NCBI RefSeq assembly: GCF_014041935.1
Contig: NZ_CP059491.1
Span: 2,914,001 to 2,978,000, forward strand
Length of the DNA: 64,000 bases
Direction of reading: 5' to 3'
Source: Gordonia jinghuaiqii
GTDB taxonomy: Bacteria; Actinomycetota; Actinomycetes; Mycobacteriales; Mycobacteriaceae
Translations under genes and position numbers: made by a program
Notes under the pieces: model-generated
The model's database searches: none
Told to the model about the DNA's origin: nothing
The model's input: only the letters and a program-made list of their open reading frames with translations
Shown here: in pieces, positions 34,172 to 44,593 of the stretch
Layout of the letters: each line of letters opens with the position of its first letter
Position numbering within the stretch: position 1 is the first letter of the stretch

Positions 34172-37100
34172 GTGCCCTCCCGGTGCTCGTTGACCGGCGC
34201 CCACACCGCTCTGGCCAGGCCGCAGAAGAGCGGTTCGTTCTCTGCGAGCGACAATTCGACGCCCCCGAGCACGTGCTCGCCGGTCCGCGCCGGGTGCAGG
34301 AGCTCGTCGAACTCGACGTCGGCGAGGACATCGCCGCCGAATGCGAGCTTGACGTACCGGTTGGTGCTCGCCCCGAACTTGTCCTCGAAGTTCTTGCGCG
34401 CGCTCTCCAGCGCGAACCGGCCGCGCCGGCCCGGTCCGTCGTTCTCGACGAACGTGAAAGCCGGTTCCAGCGGAAGCGGCAGCGGGCGCCGCAGGCCCTC
34501 GTCGCGCAGCCGGACGAGATCGTGCAGCAGCGGTACCGGGTCCTCCGGGCGTCGGAACGTCAGCGTGTTGGTCCCGCCGCCGCGCGCGGCGCGACCGACG
34601 AGCACCGCGGTCTCCACCGAGCCCGCAGCGACGTTGCCCTGCGTCGCCGCGGCGGCGACCGCGAGGAGCGTGACCCAGCCGGTGAGTTGCTGTTTGGCCT
34701 TCAGCCGCGAGTACGTCGCCCGCACCACGGTCGCCGGGCCGCCGGGCGGTCCGAACACGTCGCCGACCGTCCCGTGAACCCGCCGGCCGTCGGGCAGGGT
34801 GACGACGATGTCCAGGGTGACGGCAGAACCCGCACGCAGCGGTTCGACGACGCCGTGCAACCGGGTGACCGCCCGCGAGATCGAGCGCAGTTCGCGGGTA
34901 CCGAATGCAAACGGCGGCAACGTTCCCCGCCGGAGTTCGGCGGCCTCGCAGTCGCCGATCGGCACCCCGGTCAGCATCCTGGCCAGGAATCGGTCACCGA
35001 TCCCCCATTTGTCGAGCGGATCGAGTTCGACGTCGAGCTGATCGTCGTGGGGAGTCTCGTCGTCGGGGATGCGTGCCCCGAGCCGCTGTCGGACGAAGGC
35101 GGTGATCGGGTCGACATGGAAGTCGATCAGGGTCGCGAGATCGATGTCGTCGGTGTCGGGGGTCCGTGCCGGTGCTGGCAGGATGTGTCGCGCCGCGGCG
35201 ACGACCGGGGTGGCTGGTTCGCGCATGGCCTTCGCCCCGGCGAGCAGGGACGCGTCGTGGCTGAACGGCCCGGCGATGCCTGCGACGCCTCCCGGCAGGA
35301 AGTTCCGGGCGTCGAAGCCGTGCAGCGAGTGCCGGTACACGGGAGCCGTGCCGGCGAGGTCGGTGAGGGTGTCGACGAGCTCGCTGACCACCACCGCAGG
35401 CGGAATTCGCCGCCCGGACACCGGATCCGCACCGCTGTAGAACACGAGCAGGCTGTCCTGCGCGGCGCAGATCGCGTCGAGGAAGCACTGCCGATCCTCG
35501 TCACGCGGATTGCGTTCTCCCACCAGCGGATCGACGCCGAGGACGTCGTCGCCGTCGATGCGCTGCACCCGCGGGAAGACCTCCGCGTCGATGCCGAGCA
35601 ACACGATGACCCGGTGTGGCACCGAGCGCATCGGCACCATCGTGCAGACGGTGAGTTCGCCGGTCCGGAAATTCGATCGCGTCGGCCGTGCCGCGACCAG
35701 CGCGGACAACAGGTCACGGACGTCGGCGAGCCGCAGGGTGTCCTCGGTGTCGTCGGCCCGGCCGCCGCCTGCCCGGTCTTCTCCGAACGCCTCGCCCAGC
35801 ATCCGGATCGCCGCGGCGCGTTGCCAGTCGTCGGCCGGCTCGGTGGCGGTCAGCGAGCCGATCGCATCGATGAGGACCTCGGCCCAGCGGTATGCCGGTG
35901 CGGGCGCGGTCAACTCGGCCAGCACGTGAGCGAGACGGTCGAGGAACTCGTCGAAACGTCCGACGAGGTCGATGCCGGTGCTCTCGACACCGGACAGCGG
36001 CAGTGCGGTACCGAGCCACTCGTCGTCGGCCTCCTCCGCGACCACCCCGAGGGCGATGCGGTCCAGCCCTGCGTCGAAAGTACCCTGCCGGAAACGTTCG
36101 AGACCGTACCGCGCCCGCTCGGCGGCACCGATTCCCCACCGAACGTTGCTGTGCGCCAACCATTCCCGGATCAGGTCCAGATCGTCGTCGGTCATCGCGA
36201 ACCGGGTTCGTACGGGCGGACTGCCGAGTAGATCGACCACCTCGCCGGCGGTGACGCGCCCGGCGGCGAGTTCGACGACCCCGACGATCACGTCGACGAT
36301 CGGATTGACATGACGCACACCACGATCGGCGAGGCGAACGCGCAGATCGAAGGCCGGATGCGGCAGTCCCGCCTGACCGAAGGCGCCGCGGATCAGCGGC
36401 GCGAACGTCTCGACGTCGGGACACATGATGAGCACGTCGCGCGGCTGCAGGGTGGGGTCCTCGGAGAACAGGTGCAGCAACCGATCCCGCAGCACCTCGA
36501 TCTGACGTTCGGGGCCATGACAGGCATGGACCTCGACCGATCTGTCGGCCGAGACGTCCACCGGAACCGCGGCGCCCGCACCCCGTGTGGTGTCGTCCCG
36601 GATTCCCGCCTGCACCGCCCCGAGGAGCGTGCGGGTGTCGATCGGCGCGCTCGGCGGATGATGGATGTCGCGGTCGACGAGCCTTCCGAGTCGGAGTTGC
36701 AGCTCCTGCAGATCGCGGGAGAGCCCCGCCACCAGAGGGTTTCGCGGTTCCGGCTGGACGCGCAGGCTGCGCCGCGGCGGCACGACCACCCCGGTCTCGT
36801 CGTCGACGAGCCTGTCCAGTTCGTGCCACAGACGCGGACTCGGATGCGGAACGAAGAGATGGACGTCGTGATGCGTGCTGGCCGCCGCGACGATCTGGCG
36901 GAAGGACTCGGTGATGCGCGTCGGCCCGAACACCGACAACCGCTCGGGAAGCCCGGCGGCGTCGGGTTCCGCGCGCAGCCGATCGCAGATGTCCCCGAGT
37001 ACCTCGGCCGGATGCGGCTGCCCGATCGCCTCCCGCACCGCGCGCCAGAAGCCGGGCTGCCAGGACAGATCGTCGCGCAGTGGGGCACCCGCCCCGTCGA

Positions 37101-37623
37101 GGTCGGCACCGGCGGCCCAGTCGGCGATCATCGACGGCCGGGACCGCCCGTACCGGTCGAAGAGTTCGGCCAGGTGACGCGCGGTGGCGTACCGGCGGCC
37201 GATCCGCGGCGACGACTCGTCACCCGCGCCGATGTGACGGGCGATCACGTCCAGCTCGGGGTCGCCGATCCGTTCGTCGAGGATCCGCAGCACCGGCCAC
37301 GTCAGTTCGGCGCCACGCCAGGGATCGTGCGCCGACAACGGGGAGCCGGTCTGCACCCTGGTCCCGCCGAGCACCGCGCTCGCGATGGCGTCGGCGAGTC
37401 GTGCCGGGCCGGTGAAGTCGATGTTGGCGGCGACACCGTCGGCGCGGCCGTCGTCACCTGCGCCCAGGCGGCACGCCAGATGCTGTGCCAGCCACCGCTC
37501 GACCCCCGCGGCGGGGACCGACACGATCTCGGTGCTCATCGGGTCGGCCAGTGGCGTCGAGATCACGTCGGCCAGCGCATCGGCCAAGGTGTCCGTGCGC
37601 TCGGCGCGGTGCAGGATCAGCAT
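34168..37623 (-). CDS. recC: RecBCD exonuclease subunit RecC
   Basis: A 1151-residue protein, the Chi-scanning and scaffold subunit with inactive helicase and nuclease folds. The N-terminus LHRAERTDTLADALADVI and VPAAGVERWLAQHL match mycobacterial RecC. DVLIMCPDVETFAPLI and VPHRVIVLLGIDAEVFPR are characteristic further on. No intact Walker A is present, as expected. The start codon lies in a 17-base tandem repeat, so an identical ATG context occurs 17 bases upstream in another frame. It follows the thioesterase gene by 38 bases on the same strand. Confidence 0.94.
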   Translation of the reverse strand: MLILHRAERTDTLADALADVISTPLADPMSTEIVSVPAAGVERWLAQHLACRLGAGDDGRADGVAANIDFTGPARLADAIASAVLGGTRVQTGSPLSAHDPWRGAELTWPVLRILDERIGDPELDVIARHIGAGDESSPRIGRRYATARHLAELFDRYGRSRPSMIADWAAGADLDGAGAPLRDDLSWQPGFWRAVREAIGQPHPAEVLGDICDRLRAEPDAAGLPERLSVFGPTRITESFRQIVAAASTHHDVHLFVPHPSPRLWHELDRLVDDETGVVVPPRRSLRVQPEPRNPLVAGLSRDLQELQLRLGRLVDRDIHHPPSAPIDTRTLLGAVQAGIRDDTTRGAGAAVPVDVSADRSVEVHACHGPERQIEVLRDRLLHLFSEDPTLQPRDVLIMCPDVETFAPLIRGAFGQAGLPHPAFDLRVRLADRGVRHVNPIVDVIVGVVELAAGRVTAGEVVDLLGSPPVRTRFAMTDDDLDLIREWLAHSNVRWGIGAAERARYGLERFRQGTFDAGLDRIALGVVAEEADDEWLGTALPLSGVESTGIDLVGRFDEFLDRLAHVLAELTAPAPAYRWAEVLIDAIGSLTATEPADDWQRAAAIRMLGEAFGEDRAGGGRADDTEDTLRLADVRDLLSALVAARPTRSNFRTGELTVCTMVPMRSVPHRVIVLLGIDAEVFPRVQRIDGDDVLGVDPLVGERNPRDEDRQCFLDAICAAQDSLLVFYSGADPVSGRRIPPAVVVSELVDTLTDLAGTAPVYRHSLHGFDARNFLPGGVAGIAGPFSHDASLLAGAKAMREPATPVVAAARHILPAPARTPDTDDIDLATLIDFHVDPITAFVRQRLGARIPDDETPHDDQLDVELDPLDKWGIGDRFLARMLTGVPIGDCEAAELRRGTLPPFAFGTRELRSISRAVTRLHGVVEPLRAGSAVTLDIVVTLPDGRRVHGTVGDVFGPPGGPATVVRATYSRLKAKQQLTGWVTLLAVAAAATQGNVAAGSVETAVLVGRAARGGGTNTLTFRRPEDPVPLLHDLVRLRDEGLRRPLPLPLEPAFTFVENDGPGRRGRFALESARKNFEDKFGASTNRYVKLAFGGDVLADVEFDELLHPARTGEHVLGGVELSLAENEPLFCGLARAVWAPVNEHREGT

Positions 37624-37657
37624 CGGGGCAGGATCAGCATCGGGGCAGAATCAGCGC
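37607..37657 (-). repeat. 17-bp tandem repeat over the recC start
   Basis: Three adjacent 17-base units start at 37607, 37624 and 37641 (plus-strand reading CGGGGCAGGATCAGCAT, the first with one and the third with three differences). In the gene direction, two units begin with ATGCTGATCCTG. The ATG at 37623 opens recC; the one at 37640 opens a seven-codon frame (MLILPRC) whose TGA overlaps the recC ATG by two bases. Confidence 0.88.
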
Positions 37658-37661
37658 CCGG

Positions 37662-38162
37662 TCAGCCCGCGACGTCGGCCCGCGGGGCGTGGAACCGCAC
37701 GGGCTCGCCGAGGTGGGCGGTCAGCATCTCCCGCTCGGCGTCGGGGATGGGAGTCGGCCGGCCGGCGTCCGGATCGATGACGACCATGGTCGTCTCCGCC
37801 GTTGCACACAGCGTTCCGGACTGGTCGAACAGCCGCAGCGCCATCACGAACGACGACCTGCCCACCCGGCCGATGCAGGTGCGCACATGAACGGGATCAA
37901 GCGAGTAGTACACCGGCGCCGAGAACTCGACGTCCTGCCGGACCACGAGGAACGAGAATCCGCGCGGGCGATCGGGCATCCACTGATGGAACGACCGGAC
38001 CCGGCTCTCCTCGAAGATCCGTGAGATCTGCACGTTGTTGATGTGATTGTTGATGTCCATGTCACCCCAGCGCAGGTGGACAGGCACGTCGAGAGAATAC
38101 CCGTGACCGTTCGCGTCGGGATCATCTGCGGAGCGGTCGTGAGCGGAGGAATCAAGGGCCAC
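37662..38162 (-). CDS. Acyl-CoA thioesterase, YbgC/FadM-type hotdog
   Basis: A 166-residue 4-hydroxybenzoyl-CoA-thioesterase-like protein. The active-site segment is HLRWGDMDINNHINNVQISRIFEESR (about residues 29-54), with the Asp of the WGDMD motif acting as catalytic residue in the family. The hotdog strands FLVVRQDVEFSAPVYYSLDPVHVRT and TTMVVIDPDAGRP follow. The acyl substrate is unknown. It is first in a unit with recC, recB and recD, though a functional link with recombination is unlikely. The initiator is the ATG at 38162. Confidence 0.88.
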   Translation of the reverse strand: MALDSSAHDRSADDPDANGHGYSLDVPVHLRWGDMDINNHINNVQISRIFEESRVRSFHQWMPDRPRGFSFLVVRQDVEFSAPVYYSLDPVHVRTCIGRVGRSSFVMALRLFDQSGTLCATAETTMVVIDPDAGRPTPIPDAEREMLTAHLGEPVRFHAPRADVAG

Positions 38163-38302
38163 GGTGAAACCTTAGTGGCGTGACACGCCTACCACGAACT
38201 GCGGTGGTCGCCGGCGTTCAGACCGTAGACTCTCGCCCGGGGTAGGTGAAGACACAGATCAGCGGTGTGCGGACGCGCGAGTCCGCGGTGAAGGGGTCCT
38301 TG

Positions 38303-38911
38303 GTGAACATCGACACGGCACGGGCACGTCTGCGCCCGGTGTCGGTCGTCGACATCGACGAGCTCGTCCACCTCGACAGCGATCCCGAGGTCATGCGCTA
38401 CGTGAGCGGCGGGACGGCGACACCGCGAGCTGCGATCGAGGACTGGATGCTCCCCCGCGCCGAGACCGAGCGCCGCAGGCACGGCACCGGCACATGGGTG
38501 CTGTGCGACCCCGCGACCAGCGCATTTCTCGGCTGGATCTCGTTGCGCACGCCCCGGCACAGCAGCCGCGCCGAACTCGAGTTGAGTTACCGGCTGCGTC
38601 GCACGGTGTGGGGTCGCGGACTCGCCACCGAGGCCGCGCTCGCCCTCGTCGGATTCGCATTCGATCACCTGCGCACCGAACGCGTCTTCGCCAGCACGGT
38701 GGTGAGCAATGAGTCGTCGCGGCGTGTCATGGAGAAACTCGGCATGACGCTCGCGGCGATCCACCTCTACGACGACGACACCGCGCAGCCGCAGGAGCTC
38801 CTCACCGAGGACCCCGACCGGGACCGGTGCGAGGTCGAGTACGAGATCCTCAGGGCCGACTGGCAAGCACGTTCACTCCGCTGGTCGTCGCCGGGCGGGC
38901 TCACCGCTTGA
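38303..38911 (+). CDS. GNAT-family acetyltransferase (RimJ/RimL-like)
   Basis: A 202-residue GCN5-related N-acetyltransferase. The N-terminus NIDTARARLRPVSVVDIDEL fits the standard beta1-alpha1 start of the RimJ/RimL group. The acetyl-CoA site is YRLRRTVWGRGLATEAALALV (R/Q-x-x-G-x-G/A type), followed by ASTVVSNESSRRVMEKLGM. The acceptor is unknown, either a protein N-terminus or a small amine. I choose the GTG at 38303, preceded by AAGGGG; the longer form from GTG 38246 cannot be excluded. Neighbours give no functional hint. Confidence 0.83.
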   Translation: MNIDTARARLRPVSVVDIDELVHLDSDPEVMRYVSGGTATPRAAIEDWMLPRAETERRRHGTGTWVLCDPATSAFLGWISLRTPRHSSRAELELSYRLRRTVWGRGLATEAALALVGFAFDHLRTERVFASTVVSNESSRRVMEKLGMTLAAIHLYDDDTAQPQELLTEDPDRDRCEVEYEILRADWQARSLRWSSPGGLTA

Positions 38912-39147
38912 CCCGTCCGTCCGTTTTGCCCTGGTCGGGTCCTCGCCGATCCGCTGTCCGCGGCCCGGTCGGTGGCGAGGCAAGACCCCTCTGGACGAGC
39001 CGGGCGGATCATCATTGACTACCGTTGTGGGCAAGTACGGTTTTGCTCCGGCTCCGGCGTCGCTTGGCTCGCCCACACAGCGATCGGCACCCCAGCCCGG
39101 TTGTCCGCAGAATCGTCGCCCAACTAGCGAGAAGGAGATGTCTGGAG

Positions 39148-40659
39148 ATGAGCAGCCCCGCCGTCCAGGCCCCCGCTGTAGCCGCCACCACCCGCCGGAA
39201 AGTGGTGATCATCGGTTCGGGCTTCGGTGGATTGTTCGCCGCCCAGCGACTGGCGAAGTCCGACGTCGACGTCACGTTGATCGCCAAGACCACCCATCAC
39301 CTCTTCCAGCCGATGCTCTACCAGGTCGCCACCGGGATCGTGGCCGAGGGTGAGATCGCCCCCGCCACCCGGATGGTGCTGCGCAAGCAGAAGAACACCG
39401 CGGTCCTGATGGGCGATGTGACCGACATCGACCTCGAGGCCAAGACCGTCACCTCGCGGCTGCTGGAACGGATCACGATCACGCCCTACGACGACCTGAT
39501 CGTCGCCGCCGGCGCCGACCAGTCCTACTTCGGCAACGATCATTTCGCCGAGTTCGCGCCGGGTATGAAGACCATCGACCACGCACTCGAACTCCGCGGC
39601 CGCATCCTCGGCGCGTTCGAGCAGGCCGAGCTGTCCCATGACCCGGCCGAGCGCGCCAAGCTGCTCACCTTCGTCGTGGTCGGTGCCGGGCCCACGGGTG
39701 TGGAGCTCGCCGGGCAGATCGCGGAGATGAGCGACAAGACCCTCAAGGGCGCCTTCCGCAACATCGATCCCACCGAGGCCCGGGTCATCCTGCTCGACGC
39801 CGCGCCCGCGGTGCTGCCTCCCTTCGGGCCCAAACTCGGCGCCAAGGCGGCCACCCGGCTCGAGCGGATGGGTGTGGAGGTCCAGCTCAACGCCATGGTC
39901 GTCGACGTCGACTACGACGGCCTCGTCGTCAAGGAGAAGGACGGCACCACCCGCCGCATCGAATCGCAGTGCAAGGTGTGGTCGGCCGGAGTCCAGGGCA
40001 GCCCGCTCGGTCGGCAGCTCGCCGATCAGTCCGGCGTCGAACTCGACCGGGCCGGACGCGTGAAGGTCCTACCCGACCTGACCATTCCCGGGCATCCCGA
40101 AGTTTTCGTGGTCGGCGACATGATGGCCGTCGACGGTGTTCCGGGCGTCGCGCAGGGTGCCATCCAGGGCGGTCGGTACGCGGCGGACGCGATCAAGGCC
40201 GAGCTCAAGGGCCAGACCCCGGACCAGCGGAAACCGTTCAGCTACTACGACAAGGGCTCGATGGCGACCATCTCGCGGTACTCCGCGGTGATGCAGGTCC
40301 CCATCCCCGGCACCAAGAAGATGTTCGAGACCGAGGGCTACTTCGCGTGGCTCGGCTGGCTCGCACTGCACCTGGTCTATCTCGTCGGGTTCCGCAACCG
40401 GCTGAACACGCTCATCAACTGGTTCTTCGCGTTCACGACTCGCGGACGTTCGCAGTTGGCCGTCACCGAGCAGCAGGTCTATGCCCGCACCGCGATCGGC
40501 CAGCTGTCGGCGATGGAGAAGGCCGGTTCCGAGTCCGAACCCGCGAAGCGAGACGCCGGCACCGGCGACTCGGGGTCCACGGCTTCGACGACCACCGGGT
40601 CGGTACCCACCGAGGGCAAGGACGCCGACGGCAAGGAATCCGCGGCCGAAGCCAGCTGA
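39148..40659 (+). CDS. ndh: Type II NADH dehydrogenase
   Basis: A 503-residue non-proton-pumping NADH:menaquinone oxidoreductase, membrane-associated at the inner face. The FAD site is VVIIGSGFGGLFAAQRL (about residues 19-35) and the NADH site VVVGAGPTGVELAGQI. The quinone-side VWSAGVQ and FVVGDMM segments are present. The C-terminal part has an amphipathic and hydrophobic anchor (FAWLGWLALHLVYLVGF), then a Ser/Thr/Glu-rich disordered tail of about 50 residues, longer than usual. A GAAGGAG precedes the ATG by ten bases. It converges with the urease operon, as in M. tuberculosis. Confidence 0.95.
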   Translation: MSSPAVQAPAVAATTRRKVVIIGSGFGGLFAAQRLAKSDVDVTLIAKTTHHLFQPMLYQVATGIVAEGEIAPATRMVLRKQKNTAVLMGDVTDIDLEAKTVTSRLLERITITPYDDLIVAAGADQSYFGNDHFAEFAPGMKTIDHALELRGRILGAFEQAELSHDPAERAKLLTFVVVGAGPTGVELAGQIAEMSDKTLKGAFRNIDPTEARVILLDAAPAVLPPFGPKLGAKAATRLERMGVEVQLNAMVVDVDYDGLVVKEKDGTTRRIESQCKVWSAGVQGSPLGRQLADQSGVELDRAGRVKVLPDLTIPGHPEVFVVGDMMAVDGVPGVAQGAIQGGRYAADAIKAELKGQTPDQRKPFSYYDKGSMATISRYSAVMQVPIPGTKKMFETEGYFAWLGWLALHLVYLVGFRNRLNTLINWFFAFTTRGRSQLAVTEQQVYARTAIGQLSAMEKAGSESEPAKRDAGTGDSGSTASTTTGSVPTEGKDADGKESAAEAS

Positions 40660-40707
40660 GCGACACCGCGGCGTCGGCGTCGAGGAGATCGCGGGACCCC
40701 CGGTCTC

Positions 40708-41430
40708 CTACCGGCCGTTCGGCGTCGCGAGTAGGTCGAGGCCGTCGGCCAGCCGGCGGGTGGTCGCGACCGAGGCGCCCAGCGAACTGGTCAGCGACGC
40801 ATCGCCGGCGAGTCGCAGTCGCGCGGCGAAGTCCGTCGGATGGACTTCCTCGGGTCGGCGGTCGGGGTAGCGGAACACGCTGCTCATGGCGCGATGTCCG
40901 CATGCTCCCGCAGGCGTGCGAGCGCCCAGTGCGACCCGATGTGCCAGCACCACGCGTTCGCCGACCTCGACCCGCAACCCACCGGTCCACTCCCCGGCTC
41001 TGTCCTTGACGGCCATATCGGTCATCGTCGACGAGCGGCCTATCTGGATGTGCTCGTGCAGGGCGAGTGTCGCGTCCGGATGAATCCGCGCAACGATGTC
41101 GGAGGTGTGCACCGCTCCGCCCGCCACCACCGTGGGCTGGGGGTCCAGTCGCAGTCGTCCACCGTCGCCGACTTCGACGTCCCACCGCGCAGCGGAATCG
41201 GGTCGCCCGCGTGCGGGCAGCGCGATCATCGCGGCCACACTGCCCACGGTGAGCTCAGCCCCGGGTTCGACGCGGATCCGGACTGCGATCTCGTCTCCGC
41301 CGAGCGGGGTGGCCGCGGTGCCGATCAACTGCACGACACCGGGCGCGGTCACCCGCACCGCCAGTCCACCGGTCGCGCTGTGCCGGACGCCGCGATCGAG
41401 GGTCGCGACGATCTCGACCTCGGTGCGCAC
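40708..41430 (-). CDS. ureD: Urease accessory protein UreD
   Basis: A 240-residue UreD/UreH scaffold protein that binds apo-urease and receives nickel from the UreF-UreG complex. Family features include PGVVQLIGTAATPLGGDEIAV, QPTVVAGGAVHTSD and LALHEHIQIGR. It is somewhat shorter than enteric UreD (about 270) but normal for actinobacteria. The GTG at 41430 lies two bases after the ureG stop. It is last in the operon ureA-B-C-F-G-D and converges with ndh. Confidence 0.93.
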   Translation of the reverse strand: MRTEVEIVATLDRGVRHSATGGLAVRVTAPGVVQLIGTAATPLGGDEIAVRIRVEPGAELTVGSVAAMIALPARGRPDSAARWDVEVGDGGRLRLDPQPTVVAGGAVHTSDIVARIHPDATLALHEHIQIGRSSTMTDMAVKDRAGEWTGGLRVEVGERVVLAHRVALGARTPAGACGHRAMSSVFRYPDRRPEEVHPTDFAARLRLAGDASLTSSLGASVATTRRLADGLDLLATPNGR

Positions 41431-41432
41431 GG

Positions 41433-42119
41433 TCAGCCGGTGACGGCCGGGGCCGCCAATTGTGCTCGTACCCAGGCCAATACGTCGGTCGCCGCCGGAT
41501 CATCGGTCAGCGAGATCATCGCGGTCGGACGGCCGTCGCGGACTCTCTCGGCGTCACGGCGCATCACATCGAGATCGGCGCTGACGCGCTCCGCGAGGTC
41601 GGTCTTGTTGATCACCAGCAGATCCGAGAAGGTGACACCCGGCCCGCCCTTGCGCGGCACCTTGTCGCCTCCTGCGACGTCGATGACGAAGATCTGCACG
41701 TCGATCAGACCGGTAGAGAAGGTGGCCGTGAGGTTGTCGCCACCGGACTCCACGAGAATCAGGTCGAGCGGCGGGTTGGCGTCGACCAGGTCGTCTATCG
41801 CGTCGAGATTCGCGGTGATGTCGTCGCGGATGGCGGTGTGCGGACAACCACCGGTCTGTACGGCGGTGATGCGCTCGTCGGGCAGAACGGCGTTGCGACG
41901 CAGGAAATCCGCATCCTCGGTGGTGTAGATGTCGTTGGTCAGCACCGCGACCGACAACTCGTTGCGCAGCTGACGACACAGCGCCGCGACGAGTGCGGTC
42001 TTGCCCGACCCGACCGGACCACCCACCCCGATACGAAGTGCCTCGCCGGGCTCGCGGCGGCGCCGAGGCCGGTTGTGATCGTGGGTGTGGGGCTGTCCGT
42101 CGATGAGATGCGGGGGCAT
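41433..42119 (-). CDS. ureG: Urease accessory GTPase UreG
   Basis: A 228-residue SIMIBI-class GTPase that drives nickel insertion into urease. The P-loop is [11 protein letters not shown] (residues 31-41). The invariant Cys-Pro-His motif reads [11 protein letters not shown], the dimeric nickel site, and the guanine motif is INKTDLA. The first 20 residues are His-rich ([13 protein letters not shown]), probably an extra nickel-binding tail compensating for the absent UreE. There is an 87-base gap from ureF with no evident promoter. Start at ATG 42119. Confidence 0.96.
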   Translation of the reverse strand: MPPHLIDGQPHTHDHNRPRRRREPGEALRIGVGGPVGSGKTALVAALCRQLRNELSVAVLTNDIYTTEDADFLRRNAVLPDERITAVQTGGCPHTAIRDDITANLDAIDDLVDANPPLDLILVESGGDNLTATFSTGLIDVQIFVIDVAGGDKVPRKGGPGVTFSDLLVINKTDLAERVSADLDVMRRDAERVRDGRPTAMISLTDDPAATDVLAWVRAQLAAPAVTG

Positions 42120-42206
42120 CGGGGAACTCCTGTCGGTTGCGACGTCGCGGGGTGGCGCGACAAGGTCTGTGTGGGTCCGGGTGAGGTCTGAGGTGTGAGG
42201 TCTGCG

Positions 42207-42872
42207 TCAGGACATGAACAGTGGCATGGGTTGCCGCTCATGGCGTTCGGCGAAGATGTCGAGGATCGGGTCGGACAGATCGGCCAATCCCACCGCGGCT
42301 TCGGCGGCGACACGTTCACATTCGGTGCCGAGTTCGGCGATCATGATCGCCACGTCGGCCGGGTCGAGGGCGAGCAGTCGCTGTCCGGCCGTCGCCGAGC
42401 CACTCATCGTCGTGTACACGAGGACGAGTGCGGTGTGGAATCCCGACAACGACGACGCCGCCCCGATCGCTCCGCTGATCACCGGCAGATGCGTCGTGGG
42501 CCGGTGTGCGGACCAGTCGAGGTCGGCCCACATCCGGCGGGCCAGCCGCAGCATCCCCCTGCCCTGTGCCAGCGACGCCTTGCGGGCGGCCGCAGAGGGG
42601 GTTCGGGCGTCCATCTCATCCTGTGCCGGACCGACATCGAGCACTCCGTCGGCGACGGCCGCGGCCACCGACGCCGCGACCAGCCCGCTGGTGGTGACCC
42701 GGCGATAGAGGTAGCCGGCGAGATCGCCGGCGCTGCGGATGAAGCCGTCGGCAATCGCCTGTTCGACTCCGCCGGAGTGCACGTGCCCACCGACCGGGAG
42801 GCGTGAGTCGGCCAGCGACAGCATCATCGCCAGCGGTGCGTGGTTTCCTGCGGTTGACTCGGCCGGTCGCAT
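42207..42872 (-). CDS. ureF: Urease accessory protein UreF
   Basis: A 221-residue all-helical UreF, the GTPase-regulating accessory factor that bridges UreD and UreG. The conserved start is LSLADSRLPVGGHVHSGGVEQAI; the family core also includes HLPVISGAIGAASSLSG. Its ATG at 42872 overlaps the ureC stop (TGATG), indicating coupled translation. Residues upstream of this ATG in the open frame belong to the other-frame reading of ureC and are excluded. Confidence 0.93.
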   Translation of the reverse strand: MRPAESTAGNHAPLAMMLSLADSRLPVGGHVHSGGVEQAIADGFIRSAGDLAGYLYRRVTTSGLVAASVAAAVADGVLDVGPAQDEMDARTPSAAARKASLAQGRGMLRLARRMWADLDWSAHRPTTHLPVISGAIGAASSLSGFHTALVLVYTTMSGSATAGQRLLALDPADVAIMIAELGTECERVAAEAAVGLADLSDPILDIFAERHERQPMPLFMS

Positions 42873-44590
42873 CAGAACAGGAAGTACCGCTGCGCCATCG
42901 GCAGCTCGGCCACCGGGTCGGACTCCCACACCTCGCCGTCGACCTTCACCGTGAAGGTGTCGGGGTCGACCTCGATGGTCGGGCAGGCATCGTTGTTCAC
43001 CATGTCCGCCTTCCCGACACCGCGGGTGTTCTTCACCGCGACCAACCTGCGGTCGACGCCGATGCGGCCGGCGAGGTCGTCGTCGGCGCCGGGGGCCACG
43101 AAGCTCACCGAGGTCGCGGCCGCGAGTTTGGGAGCCGACCCGAACATCGGACGCGGCAGAACGGGCTGCGGGGTCGGGATAGAGGCGTTCGCGTCGCCCA
43201 TGGCCGCCCAGGCGATCGCCCCGCCCTTGATCACGAGGTCCGGCCGGACACCGAAGAACACCGGATCCCAGAGCACCAGGTCGGCGAGCTTGCCCACCTC
43301 GATCGAACCGATCTCGTCGTCGAAGCCGTGCGCGACGGCCGGGCAGATCGTGTACTTGGCGACGTAGCGCCTGGCGCGGTTGTTGTCGGCGCGCCCGTCT
43401 CCGGGCAACGAGCCGCGTTTGCGTTTCATCACATGCGCGGTCTGCCAGGTCCGTAGCACGACCTCACCGATGCGGCCCATCGCCTGCGAGTCCGAGCCGA
43501 TCATCGAGATGGCGCCGAGATCGTGCAGCAGGTCCTCGGCGGCGATCGTCGACGGTCGGATCCGGCTCTCGGCGAACGCCAGATCCTCCGGCACGGTCGG
43601 GTTGAGATGGTGGCACACCATCAGCATGTCGAGGTGCTCGTCGAGTGTGTTGACGGTGTGCGGCCGCGTCGGATTGGTCGATGACGGAAGCACATTCGGG
43701 TAGGCCGCGACGGTGATGATGTCCGGTGCGTGGCCGCCGCCTGCGCCCTCGGTGTGATAGGCGTGGATGCCACGCCCCGCGATCGCACCGAGCGTCGACT
43801 CGACGAATCCTGCCTCGTTGAGGGTGTCCGAATGCAGTGCGACCTGGACACCGGTCTGGTCGGCGACGCGCAGACATGCGTCGATCGCGGCCGGGGTGCT
43901 CCCCCAGTCCTCGTGCAGCTTGAAACCCGATGCGCCGGCCCGGATCTGCTCGTGCATGGACTCGGCGCTGACGGTGTTGCCCTTGCCGAGCAGGGCGATG
44001 TTCATCGGCCAGTGATCGGTGGCGGCGAGTATCGATGCGAGGTGCCACGCACCGGGGGTCACGGTGGTGGCCTTGCTGCCCTCCGCCGGCCCGGTGCCGC
44101 CACCGATGAGCGTGGTGATCCCGTTGCCGAGCGCCTCGTCCATGATCTGCGGGCAGATGAAATGGACGTGACAGTCGATGGCGCCTGCGGTGACGATCTT
44201 GCCGTTGCCCGCGATGATCTCCGTCGACGGCCCGATCACCAGATCGGGGTGGACGCCGTCCATGGTGTCGGGATTGCCCGCCTTGCCCAACGCGACGATG
44301 CGGCCGTTTCGAATACCGAGGTCCGCCTTGATGATTCCCCAATGATCCAGGACCACCACGCCGGTGATGACGGTGTCGGGGGTACCGTCGGCGCGGGTGG
44401 CCCGACTCTGCCCCATCGACTCGCGGATCACCTTGCCGCCGCCGAAGACCGCCTCCTCACCGGCACGGCCCGGCCCACCGGCGAGGTCGTCGGTGACCTC
44501 GATGAGCAGATCGGTGTCGGCGAGCCGGATCAGGTCACCGGTTGTCGGACCGAACAACTGCGCATAACGATCGCGCCCCAGGATGGCCAT
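42872..44590 (-). CDS. ureC: Urease alpha (catalytic) subunit UreC
   Basis: A 572-residue nickel amidohydrolase that hydrolyses urea to ammonia and carbamate. All metal and catalytic residues are present with a constant offset of +7 from the Klebsiella enzyme: H141 and H143 (CHVHFICP), the lysine that is carbamylated K224 (GFKLHEDWG), H253, H279, the active-site flap base H327 (MVCHHLNP) and D367. The length is normal. It starts three bases after ureB and is translationally linked to ureF. Confidence 0.98.
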   Translation of the reverse strand: MAILGRDRYAQLFGPTTGDLIRLADTDLLIEVTDDLAGGPGRAGEEAVFGGGKVIRESMGQSRATRADGTPDTVITGVVVLDHWGIIKADLGIRNGRIVALGKAGNPDTMDGVHPDLVIGPSTEIIAGNGKIVTAGAIDCHVHFICPQIMDEALGNGITTLIGGGTGPAEGSKATTVTPGAWHLASILAATDHWPMNIALLGKGNTVSAESMHEQIRAGASGFKLHEDWGSTPAAIDACLRVADQTGVQVALHSDTLNEAGFVESTLGAIAGRGIHAYHTEGAGGGHAPDIITVAAYPNVLPSSTNPTRPHTVNTLDEHLDMLMVCHHLNPTVPEDLAFAESRIRPSTIAAEDLLHDLGAISMIGSDSQAMGRIGEVVLRTWQTAHVMKRKRGSLPGDGRADNNRARRYVAKYTICPAVAHGFDDEIGSIEVGKLADLVLWDPVFFGVRPDLVIKGGAIAWAAMGDANASIPTPQPVLPRPMFGSAPKLAAATSVSFVAPGADDDLAGRIGVDRRLVAVKNTRGVGKADMVNNDACPTIEVDPDTFTVKVDGEVWESDPVAELPMAQRYFLF

Positions 44591-44593
44591 GAC

